Positions 49,112-60,176 of a stretch of DNA of 64,000 bases are shown piece after piece. The position numbers and the translations under genes are program-made. The stretch comes from Iris pallida (taxonomy: Eukaryota; Streptophyta; Magnoliopsida; Asparagales; Iridaceae), in NCBI GenBank assembly GCA_029216955.1, contig JANAVB010031417.1, positions 24,472,331 through 24,536,330 of the forward strand. Direction: 5' to 3'. The notes under the pieces were generated by a model, which was not told the origin of the DNA, did not search any database, and saw only the letters and a program-made list of their open reading frames with translations. Within the stretch, counting starts at the first letter, position 1. Each line of letters opens with the position of its first letter.

Positions 49112-49391
49112 CATACAGGTCTTGTAAATCAAGATATGTGAGGGTTTACCGAATAGATGTCTCAATCAATACTCGCCCTTGATCTCTGCTCGTATCTTCT
49201 GAATCCCGGTAATCTTGACCTGATCACATGCTTGTATCGTTGATCTGTCCTGGTCCTTTCTTATTGTTCCCTATGTCGTCTTCTTCAGCGATATTGTTCA
49301 TGGACCTGCTGATCAGCAAGGCGAAGCACCTCCCGCGGACAAGCAGCAACCTGGAGATCAAGCCCAGCATTCATGAGTAGCCTCCAGAGTC

Positions 49392-49563
49392 ATGCCTACC
49401 GAAGGAGAACCACCAATTCAGCCCGTCCAGCCTGCAGAGCCTGAGGATGGCACTTTGGTAGGTCTCATCAGGTCCTTATTAGCTTCCCAGGATCGTCGCG
49501 GAGATGCCTTGCACCAGGCGGTGGCAGATGCTTTGACCAGAGGAGGTCATCAGGGTAATAGCG
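49392..49563 (+). pseudogene. gag: Element C gag, N-terminal piece
   Basis: LIRSLLASQDRRGDALHQAV matches the N terminus of D's gag. The piece ends at the target duplication TAGCG (49559-49563), where D is inserted, and resumes at 57009 with ANSFKRLNPPFFDG. Confidence 0.85.
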
Positions 49564-49942
49564 TGTCACGCCCCAGAACCAGAATACTGGAGAGCGGGGG
49601 CAGACATAGCCAGCTACGTATAATAAAATGGGATCCACTCCACTATACGGTCATGGCTGTCTAGATATATGAGGGTTTATCTACAAGCCAACAGTCTCTT
49701 AAGGTCATGAACAAGCCTAGTGTCTCAATCACAAGCAAGTAAATAGAGTTACAAGATGTAAGATCACCAAATATACAATAGTAAGGCGTCCCAAACATTA
49801 CATATTCAGCTGATCATGAAGCTAGTCGTTACAAAATATGAGGACTAGCAAGAGTTTTAGTCATACATGATCAACCCTAGGTTGTCAATCATGTTACAGT
49901 CCGTAGACAGACAGTAAGTAAAAATGTACACGAGCTAACCCT
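49564..49942 (-). repeat. 3' LTR remnant of element D
   Basis: Matches 54127-54505 almost base for base up to GTACACGAGCTAAC, then breaks into the pol 3' remnant. Only the last 380 bp of the LTR are kept. Confidence 0.85.
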
Positions 49943-49944
49943 AG

Positions 49945-50274
49945 GTTGCCTATCCTCATACGAAAAGGTTGGTACCAATAACCAGTTTCGAATGACCTAG
50001 GATAGGGCTCGGGTCCGAAATGTACCGTTGTAATTAGGATACATGAAATACGTCATGCACCCCGCATAATGACGGTAGAAAAGCAAGATGAGAGGACACA
50101 TATACCTCTCGGTCGATTCTGAACCTGAGCCTGGGCTAGGGCAAACTGTCGCGGGTTCTGTTGCTGGAAAGTCTGGGCCTGAGTCGGCAATGGCCTAGGG
50201 GGCTGGTACTGCTGTTGTTGCTGTACTGGTGCTGGTGCTGGTGCTGGTGCTGGTCCCCTTACCGAGGGACTAGA
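49945..50274 (-). pseudogene. Element D: gag C-terminal tail fused to the pol 3' end
   Basis: Minus strand. RGPAPAPAPAP and PPRPLPTQAQTFQQQ match the gag tail of C. From about 50100 the sequence matches C's pol end (VHDVFHVS region, 61075-61210). This is the scar of a large internal deletion. Confidence 0.75.
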
Positions 50275-51446
50275 TGTAGTGCCCCGCTCCGCAAAGGCAC
50301 TAGATAAATAGAAAGATCGGATTGCTGGCTCTGCAACAGAAGACGATTAATCTGGGTGAGTGGACAAAGACTCATTTTATGATTCGCTTACGCCTTAAGA
50401 ATCTGAGTTTTTGATTGAATGCTTTTGTTAATAACAAGACTGAAATATTGAGTATGCTTAAAAGAGAACCTGCCCCTTATCTGCTAAGAAAAGAGATCTG
50501 TATCCTGTTTGAAAAGAAGATGGAATTGTTTATGACTTGCTCGATTTATGCATGATTCATTTGATATCGCATGCGCATTGGGGAATCCACTTAGTGACGA
50601 GCTGAACCCTAGAGAGTCACAGCGGCTAGCGACGAGCTGAACCCATGAGAGTCACAGCGGTTAGCGACGAGCTGAACCCAAGAGCGTCACAGCGGCTAGC
50701 GACGAGCTGAACCCATGCGAGTCACAGCGGTTAGCGACGAGCTGAACCCGTGGGAGGCACAGCGGCTATGATGGAAATGATTGTGGCTTTTCAAAGATGT
50801 GTTTTCAAAAAGAATGTAAACTGACTAATGCATTCATGAAATGAATCTAGGTAAAGAGTAGCAAGATCACATCACAAGAAAATATTTTCTCACTAAATGA
50901 ACAGTGATCGTTTCAGAAAAATATAGCTCCTTTGTTCACAATTCACCAGTATGCTGATATACTGACCCATCATCAGTCTGCATGCAGGTGCACCATGCAT
51001 CGAGAAGGATAGTCCGAAGCGATAGCCCGAGCCTCATCCTCAGAAGCCAGAAATCAGAAGAGATGCCAAGAGATGACATCTGTGCAAGAGTTTGGTTTTG
51101 TATATAAAGGGATGTAATGTATGGGAACGGGATCATTGTAATCTGTATTATTTCTGAGAGAATGTAACATTGTATCAGAGAGAATTGAGAGCTTGTAATC
51201 TGTTCAAATGAAATCAATAAAGAGAATTGTTTCTTGTTACCATGGTGTTCAATGCATGTATTCTGAAATATGTCCGCTGCTGCTTCAATTATCTGCGATA
51301 CGTTCCGCTGCGTATTGTCAACCTTGTCTATCTTGTCTTGTTCCAGGTCTTGGCCTTGTGCAAGCACAACTTAGGCTTGCATGGCATCACGCCTTAGCGA
51401 GGACGAACGGTCCCAAAGAGCCCGAAGCGAGGACGAAAAGGACTCT
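50275..51446 (+). repeat. Element E left LTR arm
   Basis: Plus-oriented LTR ending in AAAAGGACTCT, where the terminal GCGGGATCGGGGCGTGAC is missing. Contains a 5-unit, 35-bp minisatellite at 50594-50768 (GACGAGCTGAACCC core). ORFs in it are mirrored in the right arm. Confidence 0.85.
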
Positions 51447-51633
51447 GAGGATCGTGTGGCTCTGATACCATTCGGTCACGCCCCGATCCCGCAGAGTCCT
51501 TTTCGTCCTCGCTTCGGGCCAGAGGATCGTGTGGCTCTGATACCATTCGGTCACGCCCCGATCCCGCAGAGTCCTGTACAAATTCAATTGAATCAAAATT
51601 GGCCAGAGGATCGTGTGGCTCTGATACCATTCG
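51447..51633 (-). repeat. Element E centre: repeated LTR/PBS junctions
   Basis: GAGGATCGTGTGGCTCTGAT, then ACCATTCG and GTCACGCCCCGATCCCGC, begin at 51447, 51522 and 51606 (spacings 75 and 84; the last runs into the right arm). On the minus strand each is LTR end, GAATGGTATCAGAGCC (primer binding site) and leader. Between the second and third is a leader piece ending ATTCAATTGAATTTG. Confidence 0.85.
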
Positions 51634-52823
51634 GTCACGCCCCGATCCCGCAGAGTCCTTTTCGTCCTCGCTTCGGGCTCTTTGGGACCGTTCGTCCTCG
51701 CTAAGACGTGATGCCGTGCAAGCCTAAGTTGTGCTTGCACAAGGCCAAGACCTGGAACAAGACAAGATAGACAAGGTTGACAATACGCAGCGGAACGTAT
51801 CGCAGATAATTGAAGCAGCAGCGGACATATTTCAGAATACATGCATTGAACACCATGGTAACAAGAAACAATTCTCTTTATTGATTTCATTTGAACAGAT
51901 TACAAGCTCTCAATTCTCTCTGATACAATGTTACATTCTCTCAGAAATGATACAGATTACAATGATCCCGTTCCCATACATTACATCCCTTTATATACAA
52001 AACCAAACTCTTGCACAGATGTCATCTCTTGGCATCTCTTCTGATTTCTGGCTTCTGAGGATGAGGCTCGGGCTATCGCTTCGGACTATCCTTCTCGATG
52101 CATGGTGCACCTGCATGCAGACTGATGATGGGTCAGTATATCAGCATACTGGTGAATTGTGAACAAAGGAGCTACATTTTTCTGAAACGATCACTGTTCA
52201 TTTAGTGAGAAAATATTTTCTTGTGATGTGATCTTGCTACTCTTTACCTAGATTCATTTCATGAATGCATTAGTCAGTTTACATTCTTTTTGAAAACACA
52301 TCTTTGAAAAGCCACAATCATTTCCATCATAGCCGCTGTGCCTCCCACGGGTTCAGCTCGTCGCTAACCGCTGTGACTCGCATGGGTTCAGCTCGTCGCT
52401 AGCCGCTGTGACGCTCTTGGGTTCAGCTCGTCGCTAACCGCTGTGACTCTCATGGGTTCAGCTCGTCGCTAGCCGCTGTGACTCTCTAGGGTTCAGCTCG
52501 TCACTAAGTGGATTCCCCAATGCGCATGCGATATCAAATGAATCATGCATAAATCGAGCAAGTCATAAATAATTCCATCTTCTTTTCAAGCAGGATACAG
52601 ATCTCTTTTCTTAGCAGATAAGGGGCAGGTTCTCTTTTAAGCATACTCAAGATTTCAGTCTTGTTATTAACAAAAGCATTCAATCAAAAACTCAGATTCT
52701 TAAGGCGTAAGCGAATCATAAAATGAGTCTTTGTCCACTCACCCAGATTAATCGTCTTCTGTTGCAGAGCCAGCAATCCGATCTTTCTGTTTATCTAGTG
52801 CCTTTGCGGAGCGGGGCACTACA
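51634..52823 (-). repeat. Element E right LTR arm
   Basis: Minus-oriented, apparently full-length LTR (1190 bp), TGTAGTGCCCC to GGGGCGTGAC followed by C instead of A. Carries the same 35-bp minisatellite at about 52330-52504. Confidence 0.85.
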
Positions 52824-52828
52824 CTAGA

Positions 52829-53884
52829 GAAGGCCGATGATGAACTGGCCCTATTCGGACAGGACCCTATCTTGTGGTCCGGTGCCCCATAAGCCAAACA
52901 CAATCCCTGTGCTCTGCAACACTCCGAAACAACGTGTCCGGGCTTCCCACAATAAGTGCAGCCCAATGCGGAAGACTGCTTCTGTCTCTGTTGCGGAGGG
53001 GACGTCGGGGCTGAATGCTGAACCGACGTTACTGAGGCCGCCTGCCTCGGAGTTCCAATTGTCAAAGCCCTGACTGCCGGGGCTGGTGCTGTCGACTGGG
53101 TCATCTGGCCGTGAGATCGCTTCCGACCTCCGGTCCTGTCCACGATCCTGTGGGAGGTATACTCGTGCCTCCTAGCTGCCCTCAACACTGCATCAAAAGT
53201 CTGATGCTCAAACTGTTCCACTGCCAACAAAATCTCGAGATGGAGCCCTTGCTGGAACCGCTGGGCTCTGTCAAACTCGGTCGCCACCAAGGTGGGAGCA
53301 AACGGACTAAGCCTGGAAAACTCGGCCGCATACCCGTCGACCGTTCTGCCTCCTTACTTCAGATTGGTGAACTTGGTCTGTAGATCGTACCGAGCCACCG
53401 CATCGAAGTACTTAGTCTGGAATCTCTCTCTGAATAGTGCCCATAGAATAGGGGCCACTAATCCCACGACCTGTGCTGCCCACCAGCTGCGGGCAAGATC
53501 CAATAACTGTAGACGCACCACGGCCACCTTTTCGTCTTCTGGGGTTCTGGCTGCCTCTAGAATGACTTCAGTATCCTGGAGCCACGCGTCAGCAGCAATA
53601 ACATCTTCACTGCCATCGAAGAACGGAGGGTTCAGGCGCTTGAAACTGTTAGCTGCACTGTTCCTTGGATGACCGCCTCTGTTCAGAGCATCTTCTACTG
53701 CCTGGTGCAAGGCATCGCCTCTACGGTCCTGGGAAGCTAACAATGATTTGATGAAACCCACCAAAGTGCCATTATCAGGATCTGCAGGCTGGACTGGCTG
53801 AACTAGCGGCTCTCCTCCAGTAGGTACGACTCGGGAGGCTGCTTCTGAGTGCTGGGCCTGATCTTCTGGTTGCTGCTGGTCCAC
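52829..53884 (-). pseudogene. gag: Element D gag
   Basis: Minus strand. MDQQQPEDQAQHSEAASRV starts at 53884. The capsid part has LQDTEVILEAARTP and LARSWWAAQVVGL. A TAA near 53356 replaces the Gln codon seen in C (TNLKQMG). The frame then continues to the zinc knuckles: CTYCGKPGHVVSEC is intact, but CLAYGAPDHKIGSC has lost its second Cys. Broken at 52829 by element E. Confidence 0.85.
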
Positions 53885-54126
53885 GGGAGGTGATCCGCCT
53901 TGCTGATCGACAGGTCCAGGTTCAATGCCGCTGAAGAAGACGACATGGGAACAATAAGGAAGGACCAGGACAGATCAACGATTACAAGCATGTGCTCAGG
54001 ACAAGAATTTTTAGGAATCAAGAGGATACGAGCAGAGATCAAGGGCGAGTACTGATTGAGACATCTATTCGGTAAACCCTCACATATCTTGATTTACAAG
54101 ACCTGCATGGGCCACCACTTAAACCA

Positions 54127-57003
54127 TGTCACGCCCCAGAACCAGAATACTGGAGAGCGGGGGCAGACATAGCCAGCTACGTATAATGAAATGGGATCCA
54201 CTCCACTATACGATCACGGCTGTCTAGATATATGAGGGTTTATCTACAAGCCAACAGTCTCTTAAGGTCATAAACAAGCCTAGTGTCTCAATCACAAACA
54301 AGTAAATAGAGTTACAAGATGTAAGATCACCAAATATACAATAGTAAGGCGTCCCAAATATTACATATTCAGCTGATCATGAAGCTAGTCGTTACAAAAT
54401 ATGAGGACTAGCAAGAGTTTTAGTCATACATGATCAACCCTAGGTTGCCAATCATGTTACAGCCCGTAGGCAGACAGTAAGTAAAAATGTACACGAGCTA
54501 ACACTAACTCGGCGGCTAAACGCCTCAAAAGAATAATTTTACAATAAAATGGGAGGACAAAAGAAACCCACTCGGTGCCCTGGTTACGTCTGGTGTTCAC
54601 CATCGGGCTGGAAAACCGATAGATCCTCTGGAGCTGTTCCGGAATCTGGCCATACAAAACCAGCTGGGTCAGACCCCAGAAAGAGCAAGTGCCACAAAGG
54701 GGCTTCACTTAAGAGCTAAAACCAGCAATCAGCACAAGATATAAATAAAAGTAAGAACTGAAAATAAAAAAAATACACCAGGATGATATACGACGAGATA
54801 ACTATGGAACTATTCAGACAACCAGGTTACAACCCGTAAACCAAACAAGGACCGGGGTTGTAACCCTTCGTCTGAGCAGAACTTGGAATTCTCACCATTT
54901 ATCGGTAAAAATAAATACAAGCATTCTGGTCATCAATAATCTGGAACAGGATCAGGGCAAGACTAGACTGGTTAGACTCCATCCAATCACTTCACGGCCA
55001 AGCAAGAATTACGGCTTGATACTTTAACTAACTAGGGTTGTCACAAGCCTAATTACTAACAAGATGCAGTGAGATTATTCCACAGCCACAAGCCCTGCAG
55101 ACCATCCAGGTTACCCGGGTTAAAAGAGTTAGAGTTGAATTCAGGTGGGTACATCGTCCAGGAAACGAATGTACCTTTAGGTAGCTTGAAGGGTGCAACA
55201 CATGACAGTGTGCTGGAAATGTGCCCTACTCGACGGCAGGCTACAGATCCCAAGGCGTGCCCAGGTAACGGGATTGCCTGTAGCTGGAAAATCTCGTCAT
55301 GACTAAAGTATTATTCTAGTTTTTAGCCTTAGTCCATTTTAGTAGGTACTCCTGACCGTGGTACTCAGGAGTCCCCTCCTAGACATGATGCAAGACAGGA
55401 CTGGATTATTTGTACAAGCACAATCGCCCACGGCATCCAGGTTAATTATACAGGTCATGTCATGTCAGGTAGCCGTCGCAACAGCTATTCGAGATAATCA
55501 TGTCAGGTTATCATGCCAAGTGTACTTGTCAGGAGTGCGCCACGACGGGCCACTATCAGGTCATGCCAGGTTATTATGTCAGGAGTGCACCACTACGGGT
55601 CACTATCATGTCATGCTCAATTATCAATTACAAACATATCAAGTAAATTCGTGATTATCAAGTTCAGGACAAAAGGCGTAATCAGGCTACGCTCAGGTCA
55701 GGCTACGCTCAGGCCAGGCTACGCTCAAGTCAACATACGCTCAGGCAGCATACGCTCAGTCTGCATACGCTCAGGCAGCATATGCTCAGGCAGTATACGT
55801 TCAGGTCAGCATACGCTCAGGTCAAGCTACTCTCAGGTCAGGATACGCTCAGGTCAGGATACGCTCAGGTCAAGCTACTCTCAGGTCAGGATACGCTCAG
55901 GTCAGGATACGCTCAGGTCAAGCTACTCTCAGGTCAGGATACGCTTAGGTCAGGATACGCTCAGGTCAGGATACGCTCAGGTCAAGCTACTCTCAGGTCA
56001 GGATATGCTCAGGCCAGCGTATGCAAGACATACGCTTCCAAAAGGCAGCGTATGTACTCCATACGACTCCTCTTCAAGGCAGCGTATGGGGTCCATACGA
56101 CTTCTCATCAAGGCAGCGTATGAGGTCCATACGACTCCTTGTCAGGCAGCGTATGAGGTCCATACGACTCCTTGTCAAGGCAGCGTATGAGGTCCATACG
56201 ACTCCTTGTCAAGGCAGCGTATGCAAGACATACGCTTCCAAAAGGCAGCGTATGGGGACTGCGCTGTGCTAAAGAGCACATGCAACTCAGTGGTGTAAGC
56301 TAAAAAGCTCGCGCACTGTTCACTGTCTTCTCCAAATCAGCAAGAACTCCATGGTTTGAATCCAAAGCTTCAAAAGTCCATAACTTGGTCAAAATAAGTC
56401 CAAATCCAACTTTTCAAAGGTCAAAATTGGGTAGAATAAAATTCTCTACAATATGGAACCATCAAAACTTGAAAACAAAGAAGTTTGATAGATCAAAACC
56501 ACCAAAATCCAAAAATAACTAATTTCTAGATCTATAAAAATTAAAGCCTCAAAATGGAAAATGACAAGTTCTAATGTGTCTTAGAAACATAAGGAGAAGC
56601 TAATAGAACAATAAAATGAGCTCTTTTGTGGAAGCAAGTTGTACTTGCCTAGGCCTCTCTCTTCTCTCTCTTGTAGGTGAAGGGAGTAAATGGAAGAAGA
56701 AGATATTAATGAAGAGAGAGAAGAAGAATAGGTAATAAATATGAGTGGTGGTGGTAGGTAGGGGGTTCACCCCTTGGTTCATGATGAACCAAGAGCAATC
56801 CCAAACTGAACCAAGCCGAACCAATCCAGGAATAAACCAAGCCCAAATAAACCAATGAACCATTAAAACCAATTAAACTATCAATGCCAATAAAACCAAG
56901 CCAATGCAAAATAAACCAAGATAACTAACCATGAATAAATAAAATATGGGTCCAAAACACGTATACGTACACTAAATACGTATCACAAATTTGGGACATT
57001 ACA
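54127..57003 (-). repeat. 5' LTR of element D
   Basis: Minus strand, TGTAATGTCCC to GGGGCGTGACA (2877 bp). Shares first and last parts with C's LTRs, including TTGGTTCATCATGAACCAA at 56776-56794. Its central minisatellites are unlike those of C. Confidence 0.85.
55680..56260. repeat. Two adjoining minisatellites in the D LTR
   Basis: 55680-56010 is built of 16-bp units CTCAGGTCAGGATACG alternating with CTCAGGTCAAGCTACT. 56030-56260 is built of about 34-bp units with GGCAGCGTATGAGGTCC and ATACGACTCCTTGTC. Confidence 0.9.
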
Positions 57004-57008
57004 TAGCG

Positions 57009-57961
57009 CGGCCAACAGCTTCAAGCGCTTGAACCCTCCCTTCTTCGACGGCAGTGAAGATGCTATCGCTGCTGATGCTTGGCTTCAGGACACCGAGGTG
57101 ATTCTAGAAGCAGCCAGGACTCCAGAAGCCGAGAAGATGGCCGTGGTACGCCTGCAGTTATTAGATCTTGCCCGCAGCTGGTGGGCAGCATAGGCCGATG
57201 GATTAGTGGCCCCTATTTCATGGGCAGTATTCAGGGAGAGATTCCAGACTAAGTATTTCGATGCTGTAGCTCGATACGATCTACAGACGAGGTTCACCAA
57301 TCTGAAGCAGATGGGCAGGACGGTCGACGGATATACGACCGAGTTTTCGAGACTTAGTCGGTTTGCTCCTACCTTGGTGGCGACCGAGTTCGATAGAGCC
57401 CAACGGTTCCAGCAGGGACTTCATCTGGAGATTCTATTGGCAGTAGAGCAGTTTGAGCATCAGACTTTTGATGCAGTATTGAGGGCAGCCCGGAGGCATG
57501 AATATACCTCCCAGAGGATCGTGGATAGGACCGGAGGTCGGAAGCGATCCCACAGCCAGATGAATCAGTCTTCAGCACCAGCCCCGGCGGCCAGGGCTTT
57601 GACCATTGGAGCTCCGAGGCGGGCGGCCTCAGTGACGTCGGTTCAGTATTCCGTCCCGACGCACCCTCAGCAGCAGAAGCAGAAGCTGTCTTCCACACTG
57701 GGATGTTCACACTGCGGGAAGCCAGGGCATGTGGTATCAGAGTGTCGCAGAGTACAGGGTTTGTGCTTGGTTTGTGGTGCCCCGGACCACGGGATTGGGA
57801 ACTGCCCGAACAGGGAAAGTTCATCGGCCTTCTCTAGTCCTTCAGTTAGAGGACCAGCACCAGTCCAGCAGCTGCAGTACCCGTTCCCGAGGCCATTGTC
57901 GACACAGGCCCAGGCTTTTCAGCAGCAGAGACTGCAGCAGTATGCCCAAGCCCTAATCTAG
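57009..57961 (+). pseudogene. gag: Element C gag, main piece
   Basis: Continues 49563 after element D: SFKRLNPPFFDGSEDAI and LARSWWAA, then TAG at 57191 where D has CAG (Gln). Next come FRERFQTKYFDAVARYDLQ and two intact CCHC knuckles, CSHCGKPGHVVSEC and CLVCGAPDHGIGNC, and a Gln/Pro-rich tail, then TAG at 57959. Confidence 0.9.
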
Positions 57962-58446
57962 AGCAGACAGAGGAATTTTCAGCAGAGGGGACCCGCACCC
58001 AGAGGACGTGGTCAAGTGCTGGCTTTGACCATGGGAGAAGAAGGAATAGCACCAGGTGAGGTAGTGGCTGGTACTATTCTCGTCAACACATTTCCGGCTT
58101 CAGTATTATTTGATTCTGGTGCCTCGCATTCATTTATGTCTGCACGATTCGCGACACGGGTAGGACTGGAACCCGAGTCATTATCAGTAAGGCTCAATAT
58201 ACTTACTGGTAACGGACTTGTGGGAGTAGATAAAGTATTTTCCTCGTGTCGGATCGTAGTTAGCGGTAGAGAATTCCTCGCTAGATTGATAGAGTTTCCG
58301 ATGGCCGATTATGATGTGGTCTTAGGGATGGACTGGTTGAGGGACTAGTATGCTAGGATAGACTGCCACATTGGCAGGGTTATTTTAGCATTCCAGGCGA
58401 GCCGAAGTTTTCCTTCTCCCGAGGCAAAGTTGAACCTTCTCCTCCA
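57962..58446 (+). pseudogene. Element C protease region
   Basis: Same frame as gag: VLFDSGASHSFMS holds the catalytic Asp, and DYDVVLGMDWLRD the family motif, then TAG at 58346. A frameshift lies between here and RT at 58447. Confidence 0.85.
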
Positions 58447-60176
58447 GTGTTGCGGATTGCAGTAGCAGCAGTACAATTACCTCGGATAGTCGAAGAGTTT
58501 CCAGATATTTTCCCCGAAAAGCTTCCAGGGATGCCGCCAGAACGCGAGATCGAGTTCACCATCGACTTGATTCCTGGAACAGCCCCAGTGTCAGAGAGAG
58601 TCTACAGGATGGCGCCGTCAGAATTAGAGATATTGTACAATATGATTGAAGAACTCAGAACCAAGGGATTCATTCGTGCTAGTGGATCGCCTTGGGGAGC
58701 CCCGATGCTTCTCGTGAAAAAGAAGGATGGTACGTCCAGATTGTGTGTAGATTATCGTACCTTGAACTCAGTGACAATCAAGAACAGATATCCTCTCCCG
58801 AGGATAGATGACTTGTTTGATCAACTCAAGGGGCAGCAGTGTTTTCGAAGATTGACTTGCGGTCAGGATACCATCAGATCAGAGTCAGAGAGCAGAACAT
58901 CCCGAAGACAGCTTTCAGATCTAGGTATGGACATTGGGAGTTCCTTGTTATGCCATTTGGAGCAACTAATACGCCGGCTGTATTCATGGACCTCATGAAT
59001 CGTATCTTTATGCCCTATTTGGATCAGTTCATGATTGTGTTCCTAGATGACATCCTGGTCTACAGCAAGAGTGAAGCGGAGCATGAGCAGCACCTCAGAG
59101 TTGTTCTTCAGATTCTCAGAGAGTACCAGTTGTATGCCAAGTTCAGTAAATACGAGTTCTGGCTCGATCGTATTTCGTACTTGGGTCATATCATCACCCG
59201 AGGAGGAGTTCAAGTGGATCCCCAGAAGATCATGGCCATTGAAACATAGCCAGTGCCTAGCACGGTTGCAGAAGTTCACATTTTTCTTGGATTGGCCGGC
59301 TACTACCGTCGATTTGTTTCGAATTTTGCTCGAATTTCAGCGCCATTGACCCAGTTGACCCGTAAGGATGTGCAGCTTGCTTGGACAGCAGAGTGCCAGG
59401 ATTCTTTTGAGAAGTTGAAGCGAGGCTTGATGACGGCACCCATTCTCATACTTCCAGATGGAACTGGGGGATTCTCAGTATATTGCGATGCTTCAGGCAG
59501 AGGTCTAGGATGTGTTCTGATGCAGCATGGGAAGGTAATAGCTTATGCATCACGACAACTTCGTGATCATGAGAGGAATTACCCAACCCATGACTTGGAA
59601 TTGGCAGCAGTAGTGTTTGCACTTAAGTCGTGGAGGCACTACTTGTACGAAGATAGGGTGAAGATTTTTATCGACCACAAGAGCCTGAAGTATGTGTTCA
59701 CCCAGAAGGATCGCAACATGTGTCAGAGGAGGTGGCTGGAGCTACTTGTGGATTATGATGTCAACTTACAGTATCATCCTGGGAAGGCCAACGTCGTTGC
59801 AGATGCATTGAGCAGGAGAGCCAGAGTTTATTTCCTAACAGCACAACCAGAGCTGTTAGCCGATCTTCAAAAGATGGGTATAGAAGTTGTCCTTCCTACC
59901 AGTGTGGCATTGATGGCCAGTATGCAAGTTCAGTCCACTATAGTCGAGAGGATCCGGATGGCGCAGTCAGCAGATTCCAAGCTTCAGCGACTCAGAGCAG
60001 AGTGTGAGGCAGGACGAAGACCAGAGTTATGTATCCATGAAGACGGTACACTTCGACATGGAAAGCGTCTTTGTGTACCCATTGGAGATATCAGACAGGA
60101 GATCATGACGGAGGCTCACAGTTCGCAGTATTCCATTTATCCCGGTGGTACAAAGATGTACCGTGATATTTGTTAG
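58447..60176 (+). pseudogene. pol: Element C reverse transcriptase and RNase H
   Basis: RT begins [17 protein letters not shown] and runs through [18 protein letters not shown]. It shifts frame near 58840 (QQCF / [13 protein letters not shown]) and continues with [13 protein letters not shown] and [10 protein letters not shown] (active site). TAG at 59247 replaces an expected Trp. RNase H follows with [34 protein letters not shown] and VVADALSRR. It stops at TAG 60174, inside the integrase zinc region. Confidence 0.9.

Larger units (their letters stand above)
50275..52823. mobile_element. Element E: palindromic head-to-head LTR element
   Basis: Starts TGTAGTGCCCCGCTCC and ends with its exact inverse GGAGCGGGGCACTACA, flanked by CTAGA at 50270-50274 and 52824-52828. 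The left arm is an LTR in plus orientation (50275-51446, lacking its last 18 bases). The right arm is the same LTR in minus orientation (52823-51634). The arms look about 98-99% identical by eye. Between them are only LTR/primer-binding-site junction copies, with no coding sequence. Inserted in D's gag. Confidence 0.85.
49564..57003 (-). mobile_element. Gypsy element D, minus strand, internally deleted
   Basis: Same family as C, inserted in C's gag with the target duplication TAGCG at 49559-49563 and 57004-57008. On the minus strand: 5' LTR 57003-54127, gag 53884-50105 (split by element E), then only about 160 bp of pol 3' end (about 50100-49945) and about 380 bp of the end of the 3' LTR (49942-49564). 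Protease, RT, RNase H and integrase are deleted. Confidence 0.85.

Noticed and set aside
50936..52162. Two identical 143-codon ORFs (50936-51367 minus, 51731-52162 plus)
   Set aside because: They are the same LTR stretch in the two inverted arms of element E and have no domain.
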